A stretch of DNA of 64,000 nucleotides from Streptomyces poonensis (GTDB lineage Bacteria; Actinomycetota; Actinomycetes; Streptomycetales; Streptomycetaceae), in contig NZ_BMVW01000014.1 in NCBI RefSeq assembly GCF_014650915.1, positions 176,638-240,637 on the forward strand. Reading direction: 5' to 3'. Below the pieces are notes generated by a model that did no database searches, was not told the origin of the DNA, and was given only the letters and a program-made list of their open reading frames with translations. Numbering within the stretch: position 1 is the first letter of the stretch; every line of letters begins with the position of its first letter. Positions 7,634 to 16,371 of the stretch are shown here, piece after piece. A program made the translations under genes and the position numbers.

Positions 7634-10600
7634 TCAGCCGGCCGCGTACACGTCCTCGACATAGCGCCCGTCCGCGACCAGCGCGTCGAGCCACCGTTCG
7701 GCGTCCTGCCCGCTGACGCCCGGGGTGTGCTTGCGGTAGAGAGTACGGAACGCCTCCCGCACGCCCGGAGCCATCCGGGCGCCGTCACCGCAGACGTACA
7801 CCCGGGCTCCCGCTTCGAGCAGGTCCCACACCTCGTCGGCCTCGGCGGCGATGCGGTGCTGTACGAAGCACACCTCGCCCTGCGGAAGTGCGCTGAAGGC
7901 AGGGCGCAGGGAGACGGCGCCCGCGGCCTCGGCGCCGCGCAGTTCCGCGGCGTGCAGGAAGTCGGCGTCCGGCGTGTCGCAGCCGAAGTAGAGCAGGGCG
8001 GGGGACAGTTGGGCGCCCGCGGCGAGTGCCGCGACCCGGTCGGCGACCGCGCCGCGGAACGGGGCCAGTCCGGTGCCCGCCGCGACCATGACGACGGGTG
8101 CCGAGCCGTCGACGCGGAAGGCGTCCCGGCACGGCTGGACGCGGGCGTACACCGTGTCGCCGGGCCGGACGGCGGCGAGGTGGCCCGAGCCGGTGCCCCG
8201 GTAGGTGCCCCTGCCGGAGCGGGCCGGGGCCTCGAGCACGGAGACCATCAGGTCGGCGTGGCCGGGGTCGGCGGCGGGGGAGGAGGAGACGGAGTAATGC
8301 CGGGGCCGCAGCGGGGTGAGGAGCTCCAGCAGCCGGGGCCGGTCCAGGGCGCCGCGCAGGGCGGGGTGGTCCTCGAACAGTTCCACCAGGGTGCGCGGGT
8401 CGTCGCCGGGGAGGGCGGCGAGGGCCGCACGCTCGGGCGGGCAGGGGTTGGCGGCGGCCAGGGCGGCCAGCCGGTCGGCGCCGGGGCGCTCCTGGAGCTC
8501 GACGTGGTGCGTGAGGAGCTGCCGCACGGTCAGGGGCCGGTCCACCGCCAGGCCGTCACGGCGCGGCCGGGTCGCACGGATGTCGAGGACGGCGTCGGGG
8601 TCCACGCCGAACGCGGCGGCGGCGCGCTCCACGAGGTCCGGGTCGTTGGCGGGCAGCACGGTGAGGTGGTCGCCGGTGCGGTAGGTGACGCCCTCCGGCA
8701 GGGCGACGCGTACCAAGCGCTTGCGGCGCGGATACCCGGGGGCGGTGAGGTCATGGGCCTCGGTGACCGTCATGGGCACCAGTCCGTGCCGCTCCGCGAG
8801 GGCGTCCAGCGGACCACCGGTCAGGGTGCGGACCTCGTACGCCGCCGTGGGCTCCGCGGCCTCGTGGTCCGTGCCGGGGGCCGCCTCGGGGTCGCCGTAC
8901 CGCTCCAGGAGGGCCGTGCGCAGCCGGGCGGTGAAGTCGCGGACGGTGCCGGTCAGGTCGCCGGAGGCGTCGGCGGCGGCGCGGTCCAGGAGCCGGGTGG
9001 CGCCGAGGGCGGCGAGGCGGTCGTCGATGCGGGTGGGGACGTGCTGGTAGGTGGCGGCCCAGTTGCGGTCGCCGACGCCTAGGACGGCGTAGGTGACGTC
9101 CGTCAGATCGGGAACGTCCTCCAGGGCGGGGGTGCCCTCCAGCCAGGCGGCGAAGGCGGTGGCGTCGTCGGTGGGGCGGCCGTTGTAGGACGCGGCCGTG
9201 ATCACCACGGGCCGGTCGGCGGGCAGACCTCCGGCGTAGGCGTCCAAAGGCGCCACCTGCGTCTCACAGCCGAGCGCGGCGGCCTCGTCGGCGAGCTGGA
9301 CGGCGAACTCGCGGCAGGTGCCGTAGTTGCTGCCGTGCAGGAGGAGAACGCCGGTGCCGGGGCGGACCCGGGCGGGCAGGGCGGCGGGGGCGGCCGCCTT
9401 CCCGGTGCCATGGTCCCCGGTGCCATGGGCGGGGCGGCTGCCCGGCAGCGGCGGGTGGGCGCGGTCGGCGGGGGTGCGCGGGGTGAGCGTCAGCGTGAAG
9501 CCGTCGGGCTTCAGGGTGAGGGTCTCCTTCACCGTGAGCCGGTAGTCCGCGTGGTCGTGCAGCCGGTAGCGGTGGACCAGCATCGCCAGCAGCATGGTCG
9601 CCTCGTGCAGCGCGAACTGCCGCCCGATGCAGGCGCGTTCACCGGTGCCGAACGGTTTGAAGGCGTGCACCGGCCGGGCCGCCTCCGCCTCCTGCGTGAA
9701 CCGGGCGGGGTCGAACAGCTCGGGGTTGTCGCCCCAGACGGGCTCCCGGTGCAGCATCGGGGCGAGCACGGTGACGCCCTGCCCGGCCCGCAGCGGGATC
9801 CGGCCGCCGAGCACGGTGTCCTCGAGCGCGTGCCGGCTGAACGCGGCGGCCGTCGGCCACAGCCGGAGCGCCTCGTTGAGCACCTGACGCGTGAAGGTCA
9901 GCCTGCCGACGTCCTCGTACGTCGGCTCCGGATCGGCCGCGTCGCCCCACAACTCGTCCACCTCCCGCTGCACGAGCTGGAGCGCGGTCGGGTGCTTGGC
10001 CAGGTAGTACAGGGCGAACGACATGGCGCCGGAGGTCGTCTCGTGGCCCGCGATCAGGAAAGTGATGACCTGGTTGCGGATGTTGGCCGCGTCGAGGGTG
10101 GTGCCGTCGGCCGGGTGCCGGGCGGTGAGCATCAGACCGAGCAGGTCATCGCCGCCCGTCCCGCCGGACTCGGCACCGGCGGTACGGGCGGCGATGACCT
10201 CGTCGACGACCTGCGCGAGATAGTCGGCGTCGCCGCGGAAGGCCGCGTCGGCCGCGGAGTGGTCCTGGCCCGGGACGCGGGCCAGGCGGGTCATGCTCCA
10301 CTCCAGGCAGCGCACCATCGAGGCGACGAAGGGATGCGGCTCGTCGCGGGTGAAGGAGCCGAAGTCGTAGCCGAAGCCGGCCAGCCCGATGGTGTCCAGG
10401 GTCATCCGGGTCATGTCGTCGGGCACGTCCACCGGCCGCCCGGAGCGGGCGGCGCGGTCCCAGGCCCCGACGAGCCGCCGGGCGACCTGCAGCATCACCG
10501 GGTGGTAGGTGCGCATCGAACCGAGTGCGAAGGCGGGCATGAGGACGTCGTGGGCCTTCGCCCAGTTGGGCTCGTCGTTGTAGGCGGTGAACAGCCCGTC

Positions 10601-10867
10601 GGCGGCGAACGCGCGCACGTTCTCCAGGGCGGGCCCGATGTGCTTGGCGAACCGCCGGTCGTCGGCGAGCTCGGTCACCAGGTCCAGGTCGGCGACGAAC
10701 AGGGTGTCCCGCCCGTGCAGCCGCCGCACCAGCACCGGGCCGTGCTCCCGCATCAGGTCCATGACCTGCTGGATCGGGGCCCGGCCGGGGCCGGTGGCGG
10801 AGATGTCGACGACGGGGACGCCGGGACGGGCGTCGGCGGACAGGGGGGTGGGCGCGGTGGGGGGCAT
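7634..10867 (-). CDS. self-sufficient cytochrome P450/NADPH reductase fusion (CYP102, BM3-like)
   Basis: Fused monooxygenase of 1077 aa, typical CYP102 length; by family it hydroxylates fatty acids with NADPH and O2 in the cytosol. The heme domain (about 1-470) has DGLFTAYNDEPNW, aligning with the BM3 substrate-channel segment DGLFTS that holds Phe87; the I-helix AGHETTSG near 275; EALR near 332; and the heme loop FGTGERACIG near 407. The flavodoxin domain begins with LLLHGSNYGTCREFA near 505. The FAD/NADPH domain has RHYSVSSSP near 855, MVAAGTGLAPFRG near 925 and VYVCGDGARM near 1030. The C-terminus DVYAAG has Tyr where BM3 has Trp1046, the FAD-stacking residue. ATG 10867 was chosen by family start; the frame stays open far upstream. 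It is divergent from a PAS-LuxR regulator. Confidence 0.92.
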   Translation of the reverse strand: MPPTAPTPLSADARPGVPVVDISATGPGRAPIQQVMDLMREHGPVLVRRLHGRDTLFVADLDLVTELADDRRFAKHIGPALENVRAFAADGLFTAYNDEPNWAKAHDVLMPAFALGSMRTYHPVMLQVARRLVGAWDRAARSGRPVDVPDDMTRMTLDTIGLAGFGYDFGSFTRDEPHPFVASMVRCLEWSMTRLARVPGQDHSAADAAFRGDADYLAQVVDEVIAARTAGAESGGTGGDDLLGLMLTARHPADGTTLDAANIRNQVITFLIAGHETTSGAMSFALYYLAKHPTALQLVQREVDELWGDAADPEPTYEDVGRLTFTRQVLNEALRLWPTAAAFSRHALEDTVLGGRIPLRAGQGVTVLAPMLHREPVWGDNPELFDPARFTQEAEAARPVHAFKPFGTGERACIGRQFALHEATMLLAMLVHRYRLHDHADYRLTVKETLTLKPDGFTLTLTPRTPADRAHPPLPGSRPAHGTGDHGTGKAAAPAALPARVRPGTGVLLLHGSNYGTCREFAVQLADEAAALGCETQVAPLDAYAGGLPADRPVVITAASYNGRPTDDATAFAAWLEGTPALEDVPDLTDVTYAVLGVGDRNWAATYQHVPTRIDDRLAALGATRLLDRAAADASGDLTGTVRDFTARLRTALLERYGDPEAAPGTDHEAAEPTAAYEVRTLTGGPLDALAERHGLVPMTVTEAHDLTAPGYPRRKRLVRVALPEGVTYRTGDHLTVLPANDPDLVERAAAAFGVDPDAVLDIRATRPRRDGLAVDRPLTVRQLLTHHVELQERPGADRLAALAAANPCPPERAALAALPGDDPRTLVELFEDHPALRGALDRPRLLELLTPLRPRHYSVSSSPAADPGHADLMVSVLEAPARSGRGTYRGTGSGHLAAVRPGDTVYARVQPCRDAFRVDGSAPVVMVAAGTGLAPFRGAVADRVAALAAGAQLSPALLYFGCDTPDADFLHAAELRGAEAAGAVSLRPAFSALPQGEVCFVQHRIAAEADEVWDLLEAGARVYVCGDGARMAPGVREAFRTLYRKHTPGVSGQDAERWLDALVADGRYVEDVYAAG

Positions 10868-10947
10868 GGCGCGACAACTGCCTTTCGCGGTACGGATGTA
10901 CTGCCCTCCAGAGTGCTCGACGGGGCCCACCGGTCCGCGCCACCGCA

Positions 10948-10963
10948 CTACATGATTGTGTAG
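10948..10963. promoter_or_regulatory. inverted repeat in divergent promoter region
   Basis: CTACA-TGATTG-TGTAG lies between the P450 start (10867) and the PAS-LuxR start (11024), in the only A/T-richer part of that gap. It is a candidate operator for one or both genes. Confidence 0.4.
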
Positions 10964-11023
10964 GACGCACAGGCGTGTCGCCCTTGCCCCCGGCCGGCCC
11001 GCCGTGGCAGGCGGGAGGTGCTG

Positions 11024-11746
11024 ATGGAGGCGAATCGGGCGCGAATGGACCAGGCGGAACCGGACCGGGCGGAGGCCGTGGTGTGGCGCAACCGCGCCCT
11101 GACCCTCTTCGACCGGGTGGCGGTGCCCGTGGCCGTCTGCGACGTGCACGGCGCGGTGCTGCTGGCCAACCCCGCGATGGCGGCGGAGTGCGGGACGGCA
11201 CCCGGACGGCTGCGCGGCCGGGACGTACTGGAGCTGTTCAGCCCGCGCGAGGCCGGCCAGGTGGCGCGGATCGCGCAGGCGCTGCGGCTGAGGCACCGGT
11301 CGCGGTACCAGGTGGCGGTGCGCTGGCGTGGGCCCGGCGGCGCGGAACGGCACGGGGAGCTGACGGCGGACCCGGTCAGCGACTCCGCGGACGCCACGCC
11401 CACGCTGCTGGTGATGCTGCGGGTGCTGGGCGAGCGGACGCCCTGCGCCGAGCCGCCCGTCCGCGTGGCGCCGGTCCAGGCCCGCATCCTCGCCCTGCTC
11501 GCCGGAGGCGCCACCACGGCACAGGCCGCCCGCACGACCGGCCTGACCACGGACGGCGTGACCTACCATCTGCGGCGCCTGTCCGTCCGCTGGGGCGCGG
11601 CCAACCGCACCGAACTGGTCGCCCGTGCCTACGCGCTCGGGATACTCGCGCCGGGCACCTGGCCGCCGGCCCCGGCGGTCACGGAGGCGGACACGGAGCA
11701 GGTGGTGGGGCCGGCACGGCCAGGAGAAGTCCGAGCGCGCCGGTGA
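11024..11746 (+). CDS. PAS-domain LuxR-type transcriptional regulator
   Basis: Regulator of 240 aa. A PAS-like sensor domain covers roughly residues 20-125 (FDRVAVPVAVCDVHGAVLLA, then RDVLELFSPREAGQ). A C-terminal LuxR/GerE helix-turn-helix follows (ARILALLAGGATTAQAARTT, then DGVTYHLRRLSVRWGAANR). The segment after ARILALL plays the role of the usual LTxRE start but is not canonical. I prefer ATG 11024, five nt after GGGAGG; a GTG two codons earlier overlaps that site. Divergence from the P450 gene suggests it controls fatty-acid or aromatic induction of that enzyme (inference). Confidence 0.75.
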   Translation: MEANRARMDQAEPDRAEAVVWRNRALTLFDRVAVPVAVCDVHGAVLLANPAMAAECGTAPGRLRGRDVLELFSPREAGQVARIAQALRLRHRSRYQVAVRWRGPGGAERHGELTADPVSDSADATPTLLVMLRVLGERTPCAEPPVRVAPVQARILALLAGGATTAQAARTTGLTTDGVTYHLRRLSVRWGAANRTELVARAYALGILAPGTWPPAPAVTEADTEQVVGPARPGEVRARR

Positions 11747-12120
11747 GCGGGTGGCGCCTTGGCCGTCGGTCTTCTCCCCGGCGCCGGCGTCGGACCCCCG
11801 CGAGGCTCGGGCGACGGTGTCGCCCGCCCTCAGGAGCCGGCCGCCGCCGCGTTGCGCCACGGACGCACGAACCCGCCCGCCATCGGGTTCCGGTACAGCG
11901 GCAGCACCGCTGCGGGAGACGGTGGCGGGCCTGGTCCACGTCGGCGATTCCCACCGGGGCGACTCCGCAGTGATGCGCGGAGGCCGCCGCGGTCGGGAAA
12001 CGGTCGGGGGACCGGTGGGCGTCTCCTGCGAGGGCGGTGTGGGCGGGGCGGGGACACCGCCTACGGCATTCCCGTCGCGACGCCGCCGCTGCGGCAGGGC
12101 TGAGCCGGGCGCGGGAACGC
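11747..12120. other. intergenic stretch, possible decayed coding sequence
   Basis: No intact gene is supported. On the minus strand around 11835-11920 the segment LPLYRNPMAGGFVRPWRN ends in a stop and has coding-like codon use, but its frame is lost upstream. It may be the tail of a decayed gene that I do not recognise. Confidence 0.3.
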
Positions 12121-12158
12121 GGGGCCGCCGGAACGAGCACGCTCGTTCCGGCGGCCCC
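12121..12158. terminator. strong hairpin terminator
   Basis: GGGGCCGCCGGAACGAGC (12121-12138) is followed after 2 nt by its exact complement (12141-12158), an 18-bp perfect stem. It sits 27 bp beyond the stop of the minus-strand secreted protein gene and should end the haloperoxidase operon transcript. Confidence 0.8.
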
Positions 12159-12184
12159 GCCGTACGGGTGGCCCCGGGCGGAGG

Positions 12185-12733
12185 TCAGGCGCCCTTCACC
12201 GTGAAGGAACACCAGTCTGTCCAGCCGGAGGTCCGGGGACCGTCCTTCACCTGGACCCGCCAGCGGTAGGCACCGTCGTCCAGGGTGCGGGCGGGCGGAC
12301 TGTAGACGAAGCTGTGACTGCTCGGGCTCAGCAGCTGCTGGTGCAGCACCGGCTTGCCGTCGGCCTTCTCCAGCTCGAAGGTCACCTTCCGGCGCGAACC
12401 CGGCTGCTCGGGCTCGACCGTACCCGGCGGGGCGACCGACTCCAGGGTGGCGGCGAAGGTGGGGGCGCCGTCGGCGACCACCGGGTCACCAGCGGGGCTC
12501 GCACACATCTGGAACGGCATGTAGGGGTCGTCCGAGATACGGGTGGCGCCCGGGACGGGAAGGAGCAGGTCGCTCCGGCCCGCCGCCTGGTCCTCGGACG
12601 ACGCCGCGGAGGACGTCCCGGACGAGGCCGCGGCGATGGCCAGCGGTGTGGCGACCGCTCCGGCCACGCAGGCCGCCACCAGGGCGACGGTGGCGCGCCG
12701 GGCGCCCTTCCGAGTGCTGTTGCGCACACGCAT
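12185..12733 (-). CDS. secreted protein with fibronectin/Ig-like domain
   Basis: Predicted secreted protein of 182 aa. Basic start MRVRNSTRKGARR, then hydrophobic ATVALVAACVAGAVATPLAI, marks a signal peptide. The C-terminal part (AYRWRVQVKDGPRTSGWTDW, then CSFTVKGA) matches the beta-sandwich repeat often found in large Streptomyces surface and RHS-type proteins beside DNRLRE domains. ATG 12733 lies after GAGGAGA. The gene starts 28 bp after the haloperoxidase-like gene stops, so the two form an operon, and it could be an accessory subunit of that protein (inference). No enzyme motif is visible. Confidence 0.65.
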   Translation of the reverse strand: MRVRNSTRKGARRATVALVAACVAGAVATPLAIAAASSGTSSAASSEDQAAGRSDLLLPVPGATRISDDPYMPFQMCASPAGDPVVADGAPTFAATLESVAPPGTVEPEQPGSRRKVTFELEKADGKPVLHQQLLSPSSHSFVYSPPARTLDDGAYRWRVQVKDGPRTSGWTDWCSFTVKGA

Positions 12734-12761
12734 GATGCTGTCTTCTCTCCTCATCGGCCGG

Positions 12762-15641
12762 TCACCTGACGTACAGCGTGTGCTCGGGGTCCTCGGTGGG
12801 CGTGCACCGGTACTCGTTCCAGCGGTGCTCGGCGACCAGGCGTTCGCCGAGGGCCGCACACCCGTTGAGGTTGTGCACCTGCTCGTACGCCACCCAGGTG
12901 TCCGCGGTGTTCGGCCGGATGGTGTGGTCGGCGATGTAGGAGGCCGCCTGGTTGCCGGCCTTCCGGCCGTCGACGCCGTCCCAGTCGTAGTGCACGCCGA
13001 GCCAGACCCGGCCGCGCTGGTTCTCCAGCGCCGCCTCGGAGATGCTGTCGAAGTGGCGGGTCACACCGATCGCGAACTGGTCGTCCGTGGTGCCCGTGAA
13101 GCCGATGTCGTCGGTGCCGAACCACTCCTGGACGGCCTTCTCCCAGGCGCCCGCGAAGGTGGCGTGGCCGGACACGTAGGCGGGGAAGTACGGGCTGAAC
13201 TTGGCGCCCATGAGGTTCACCAGGAGCGGCGTCCAGTCCTCGTCCGGCTCGGTGGCGTCGTTGCCGTCGCCGTCCTTCTGGATGGCGGTCTCCGGACGCC
13301 ACAGGTCGATGTCCGTCCGGTACTTCATGTCCCAGGCGACGATGGCCGCATCGGCCATGGCGAAGGAGACCAGGGCGAACAGCTTGGCGTTGCCGGCCAT
13401 CGAGACGCCCTGCTGCTCCGACAGGATCTGGGTGTGCTCGAAGAGCTGCCCCGGCGGCTTGTAGCTGCCGTTGAGGTCGTTGGCCCAGAACTTGGCCGCC
13501 TCGGTCTGGTCCTTGGTCCGCTCGGTCGAGTCATGGCCGCCGAGCGCCTTCACGTCGTTGACCTGGGCGGCGTACTCGGGGCTGGCGAGCAGCGAGCTCA
13601 TCGAGGTGTGGCCGCCGGGTCCCGCGGTGCGGAACTGGCTGCCGGAGAGGATGCCGAACGGCTTGACGCCGCCCCACTGCGGGGTCGCTCCGGGGACCGG
13701 GGCACCAGTCGCGTCGAACAGGGTCGGCCGCCAGTATCCGGGCTCCTCCGAGCCGTAGTACGGCTCGACGGCCGCCGAGCCGTCGTTCTCACGGTCCGCG
13801 ATCATGGCGGCCGCGGCCTTCTGCCCGATCTCGGCGCCGGCCGCCCGCTGCGCGGCCGTGACCGCCGCGGGGACGGTGGCCCGCGCGGCGGCCAGTTCGT
13901 CGCTGAAGTCGTAACCGGGGAAGACGGAGGTCAGCACGTCGTGGGCGGCCTGGTCGACGGCGCTGTTGACGTCCGGCACGGCGCCGTTGGAGGCCGTCGG
14001 CTTCACCAGGTAGGCGTCACCGAGGCACAGCAGCTCGTCCTCGGCGCACCGCGCGGCGTTGGCGGCGTCGTAGACCGCCCCGTGCACCATGGCGCCGGCC
14101 CGGGCCAGCGGGCCGGGAGCCCCGCCGAACTCGCGGTACGTGGCCTGCAGGACGTCGGTCCAGTACTCGACGTGGTCCTTCTCCGGGGCGGTGACCGGCT
14201 CGAAGGTCACCAGGAGGGACGGCGTGAACTCGCTGTCCGAGGAGGCGAAGATCTTGAACGCGTCGGTGTTGTCCTCGTCCGTGGCGCGCAGACCGATCGT
14301 GTCGATCGCTCTGCTGGTCTTCGACCACTGCTGGACCAGCGTGGTCACGTCCTCGTTCAGCCACTCGGGGCCGCAGTCGTCGTGACCGAAGGTCTGGGTG
14401 GACGTGCGCGCCTGGGTGCGCCAGACCGGCTGGGTGTCCCAGGTGGTGGAGGCGGTGGCCGGGCCCGTCTCCCAGATCTCCCAGGACTGGGGCGTGCAGA
14501 CGTCGGACCAGAGCGAGTAGAGGTTCAGCTCGGCATTGACGACGTCCTGGCCGGTGATGTCGACGTCGCTGTACTCACGGGGGAAGTTGATGAAGGCGCG
14601 GGCCGGAGTCTTCTGATACTCCCGGCCCACGTTCAGGCCGTAGTCGGCGGAGTGGTCACTCGTGTCACCCTCGTGGACCTCGGTGTCGAGGTTGCTGGTG
14701 AGGTAGACGGCGGGGTCGATGGTGACCGGGTACTGGGTGTCCTCGTCGGCCAGGAACCCCTTGTCGGCCTCCACGGACAGGTCGAAGCCGTCGTTGCGCT
14801 TGGTGACGTCCAGGTCGACACGGGCGGTCCGGCTGCCCGGGGCGTCGGGGTGGGTGGTGGACGAGTCCCACATGAACGGGGTGGGAGTGCGGCCGACCTC
14901 CTCACCGGTGTCGGCGTCGGTGAGTACCAGGCCCTCGTCGGCGCTCTCCGCGGCCTTCAGGCCCTCGGCCCGGACCGGCAGCGTCATGGACGCCGCGCGC
15001 TCCGCCGCCTCCCGGTCGGCGACCACGAGGAACTGCTCGAAGCCGGTCCGGGTGGCCCGGACCACCAGGTCGGTGCCCGGCATCACGTCGTCGTACGTCG
15101 CCTCGGTGCCGTCCAGCCGGGGCTTGGGCAGTGCGCCCTTCCACCCCAGGGAGATCTGCTGGTCGCCGTCGCCCAGGGTGACCAGGTCGCCGCCGGCCGC
15201 GCCGGTCCGGCCGGCCAGGCGCAGGTCGCCCGGGTGGCCCTTCGGGGCGACCGAGCCGTCCGCGTTCCGCACCAGGGTGAGGTCGACGTCGGCCCAGCGC
15301 CCGTTCTCCCGGTAGCGCACCGGGCCGGCCGAGGACTCGACGGACATCGTGCCGTCCGGGTTCGCCCACACCGTGGTGTGCTCGGTCCGGGCGCCGACGA
15401 CCTCGATCCGCCGGCCCTGCGCCTCGGCGGTGACGAGGGCCTCGGACTCCTCCTGCTGGGCGGCGGAGGGGGCCGGGGCGGTTCCGGCGTCCGTCTCCGT
15501 GGCGGAGGCGGCCGGGGCGAGACCCAGGGTGACGGCGGTCTGCGTCAGGAGGGCGAGAGCGAGGGGAAGGGCGAAGGCCCGGGCCCTGCCGCGGCGGGGA
15601 GGCCGACCGGGTAGCGGGTCGACGGATCTGTGGCGATGCAC
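12762..15641 (-). CDS. secreted DNRLRE / vanadium-haloperoxidase-like fusion protein
   Basis: Large predicted secreted protein of 959 aa. A signal peptide is clear (basic start, hydrophobic ALPLALALLTQTAVTLG, cut near ASA). Residues about 50-310 resemble the N-terminal region of Streptomyces wall-associated RHS-type proteins. Residues about 310-460 fit a DNRLRE/CBM96-like beta domain (VYLTSNLDTEVHEGDTSDHS). From about 490 on it is a vanadium-dependent haloperoxidase/PAP2-like helical domain: GPLARAGAMVHGAVYDAANA, then a K-x8-RP segment (KYRTDIDLWRP, near 773), SGHATFAGAW near 823, and R-x5-H-x3-D (RVWLGVHYDWD, near 880), covering the vanadate or phosphate ligands. GTG 15641 is five nt after AAGGAG. 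Halide oxidation and phosphatase activity are both possible. Confidence 0.8.
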   Translation of the reverse strand: MHRHRSVDPLPGRPPRRGRARAFALPLALALLTQTAVTLGLAPAASATETDAGTAPAPSAAQQEESEALVTAEAQGRRIEVVGARTEHTTVWANPDGTMSVESSAGPVRYRENGRWADVDLTLVRNADGSVAPKGHPGDLRLAGRTGAAGGDLVTLGDGDQQISLGWKGALPKPRLDGTEATYDDVMPGTDLVVRATRTGFEQFLVVADREAAERAASMTLPVRAEGLKAAESADEGLVLTDADTGEEVGRTPTPFMWDSSTTHPDAPGSRTARVDLDVTKRNDGFDLSVEADKGFLADEDTQYPVTIDPAVYLTSNLDTEVHEGDTSDHSADYGLNVGREYQKTPARAFINFPREYSDVDITGQDVVNAELNLYSLWSDVCTPQSWEIWETGPATASTTWDTQPVWRTQARTSTQTFGHDDCGPEWLNEDVTTLVQQWSKTSRAIDTIGLRATDEDNTDAFKIFASSDSEFTPSLLVTFEPVTAPEKDHVEYWTDVLQATYREFGGAPGPLARAGAMVHGAVYDAANAARCAEDELLCLGDAYLVKPTASNGAVPDVNSAVDQAAHDVLTSVFPGYDFSDELAAARATVPAAVTAAQRAAGAEIGQKAAAAMIADRENDGSAAVEPYYGSEEPGYWRPTLFDATGAPVPGATPQWGGVKPFGILSGSQFRTAGPGGHTSMSSLLASPEYAAQVNDVKALGGHDSTERTKDQTEAAKFWANDLNGSYKPPGQLFEHTQILSEQQGVSMAGNAKLFALVSFAMADAAIVAWDMKYRTDIDLWRPETAIQKDGDGNDATEPDEDWTPLLVNLMGAKFSPYFPAYVSGHATFAGAWEKAVQEWFGTDDIGFTGTTDDQFAIGVTRHFDSISEAALENQRGRVWLGVHYDWDGVDGRKAGNQAASYIADHTIRPNTADTWVAYEQVHNLNGCAALGERLVAEHRWNEYRCTPTEDPEHTLYVR

Positions 15642-15649
15642 GCCCACTC

Positions 15650-16371
15650 CTTTTTAGAGAGTCAAAAGAAGATCAAAACGCGCACAAGTTTCCGAGGAGG
15701 TGATCATTTTCGTCTAGACCCAGAGGGGAAATGGCTCAAACTTGGACATTCCGCGAATTTGCGCGAACGTTGAGTGGTGGGGCGGGCACCGGTGGTCTTC
15801 CTGTGAAGCGCCGCGGAACGGCGAGTGCGGAGAGACCGGAACATCTCATACCGATTTCCCGGAGGGAACGGTGTGCCACGTGTGAAGGTGGCGTGATCGA
15901 AGCGGGTGCACGGCGCAAAGCCCAGTGCTCCGCCGGGTGCTACGTCATGCCCGCAGGGACTGTCGGACGGCCGGCGGGGTCCGCATCAGCATTCCAGTGG
16001 CCGAGCCGACGTCGGCGAACGTTGTGATCATCGCCCGCAGCTCCTCGGCGGGGGCGTGCAGGTTGCGGCCTTCCGGGTGCGATCCTCGTCCAGCTCGCGG
16101 ACCAGCAGACGGTCAGGCAGGGGACACGGGAGGTCAAGGGCATATGGCGGTGCCGACCGGGACAGCGGCGGATCCGGTAGCCGTCCAGCCCGCACTCCTG
16201 CTGGGTGCTCGGGAAGCACTCGGTGAACGGGTTCCCGGGCGGCCGCCTCCTCCTGGGCGCCGTAGCGGGCGAGCAGGTGCTGCGGCGCTTCACGGGCGGC
16301 GGCCCCGGACACCACGCCCCCCCAGGTGCCGGCGGCCCCGTTCGAACCCTCCGCACCGTCCTTCCCCGCGC
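15650..16371. other. long intergenic region with a decayed minus-strand coding tail
   Basis: The left part is A/T-richer and must hold the promoter of the haloperoxidase-like gene. On the minus strand, from about 16060 to a TGA at 15945-15947, the segment EELRAMITTFADVGSATG reads like the C-terminus of a real protein. Its upstream part (PDRLLVRELDEDRTRKA) lies in another frame, so it is probably a frameshifted remnant. I do not recognise the family. Nothing else is supported. Confidence 0.35.

Noticed and set aside
7445..10963. Two long plus-strand frames (545 and 542 aa)
   Set aside because: Both lie opposite the P450/reductase gene and have only low-complexity Gly/Val/Arg sequence typical of high-GC antisense frames.
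10868..11860. Upstream extension of the P450 frame (330 more codons)
   Set aside because: The extension runs antisense through the PAS-LuxR gene; family start and domain order place the ATG at 10867.
12543..15614. 1023-aa open frame on the plus strand
   Set aside because: It is the antisense shadow of the haloperoxidase-like gene: Val/Gly/Arg-rich, no family sequence. The minus strand has a signal peptide and clear motifs.
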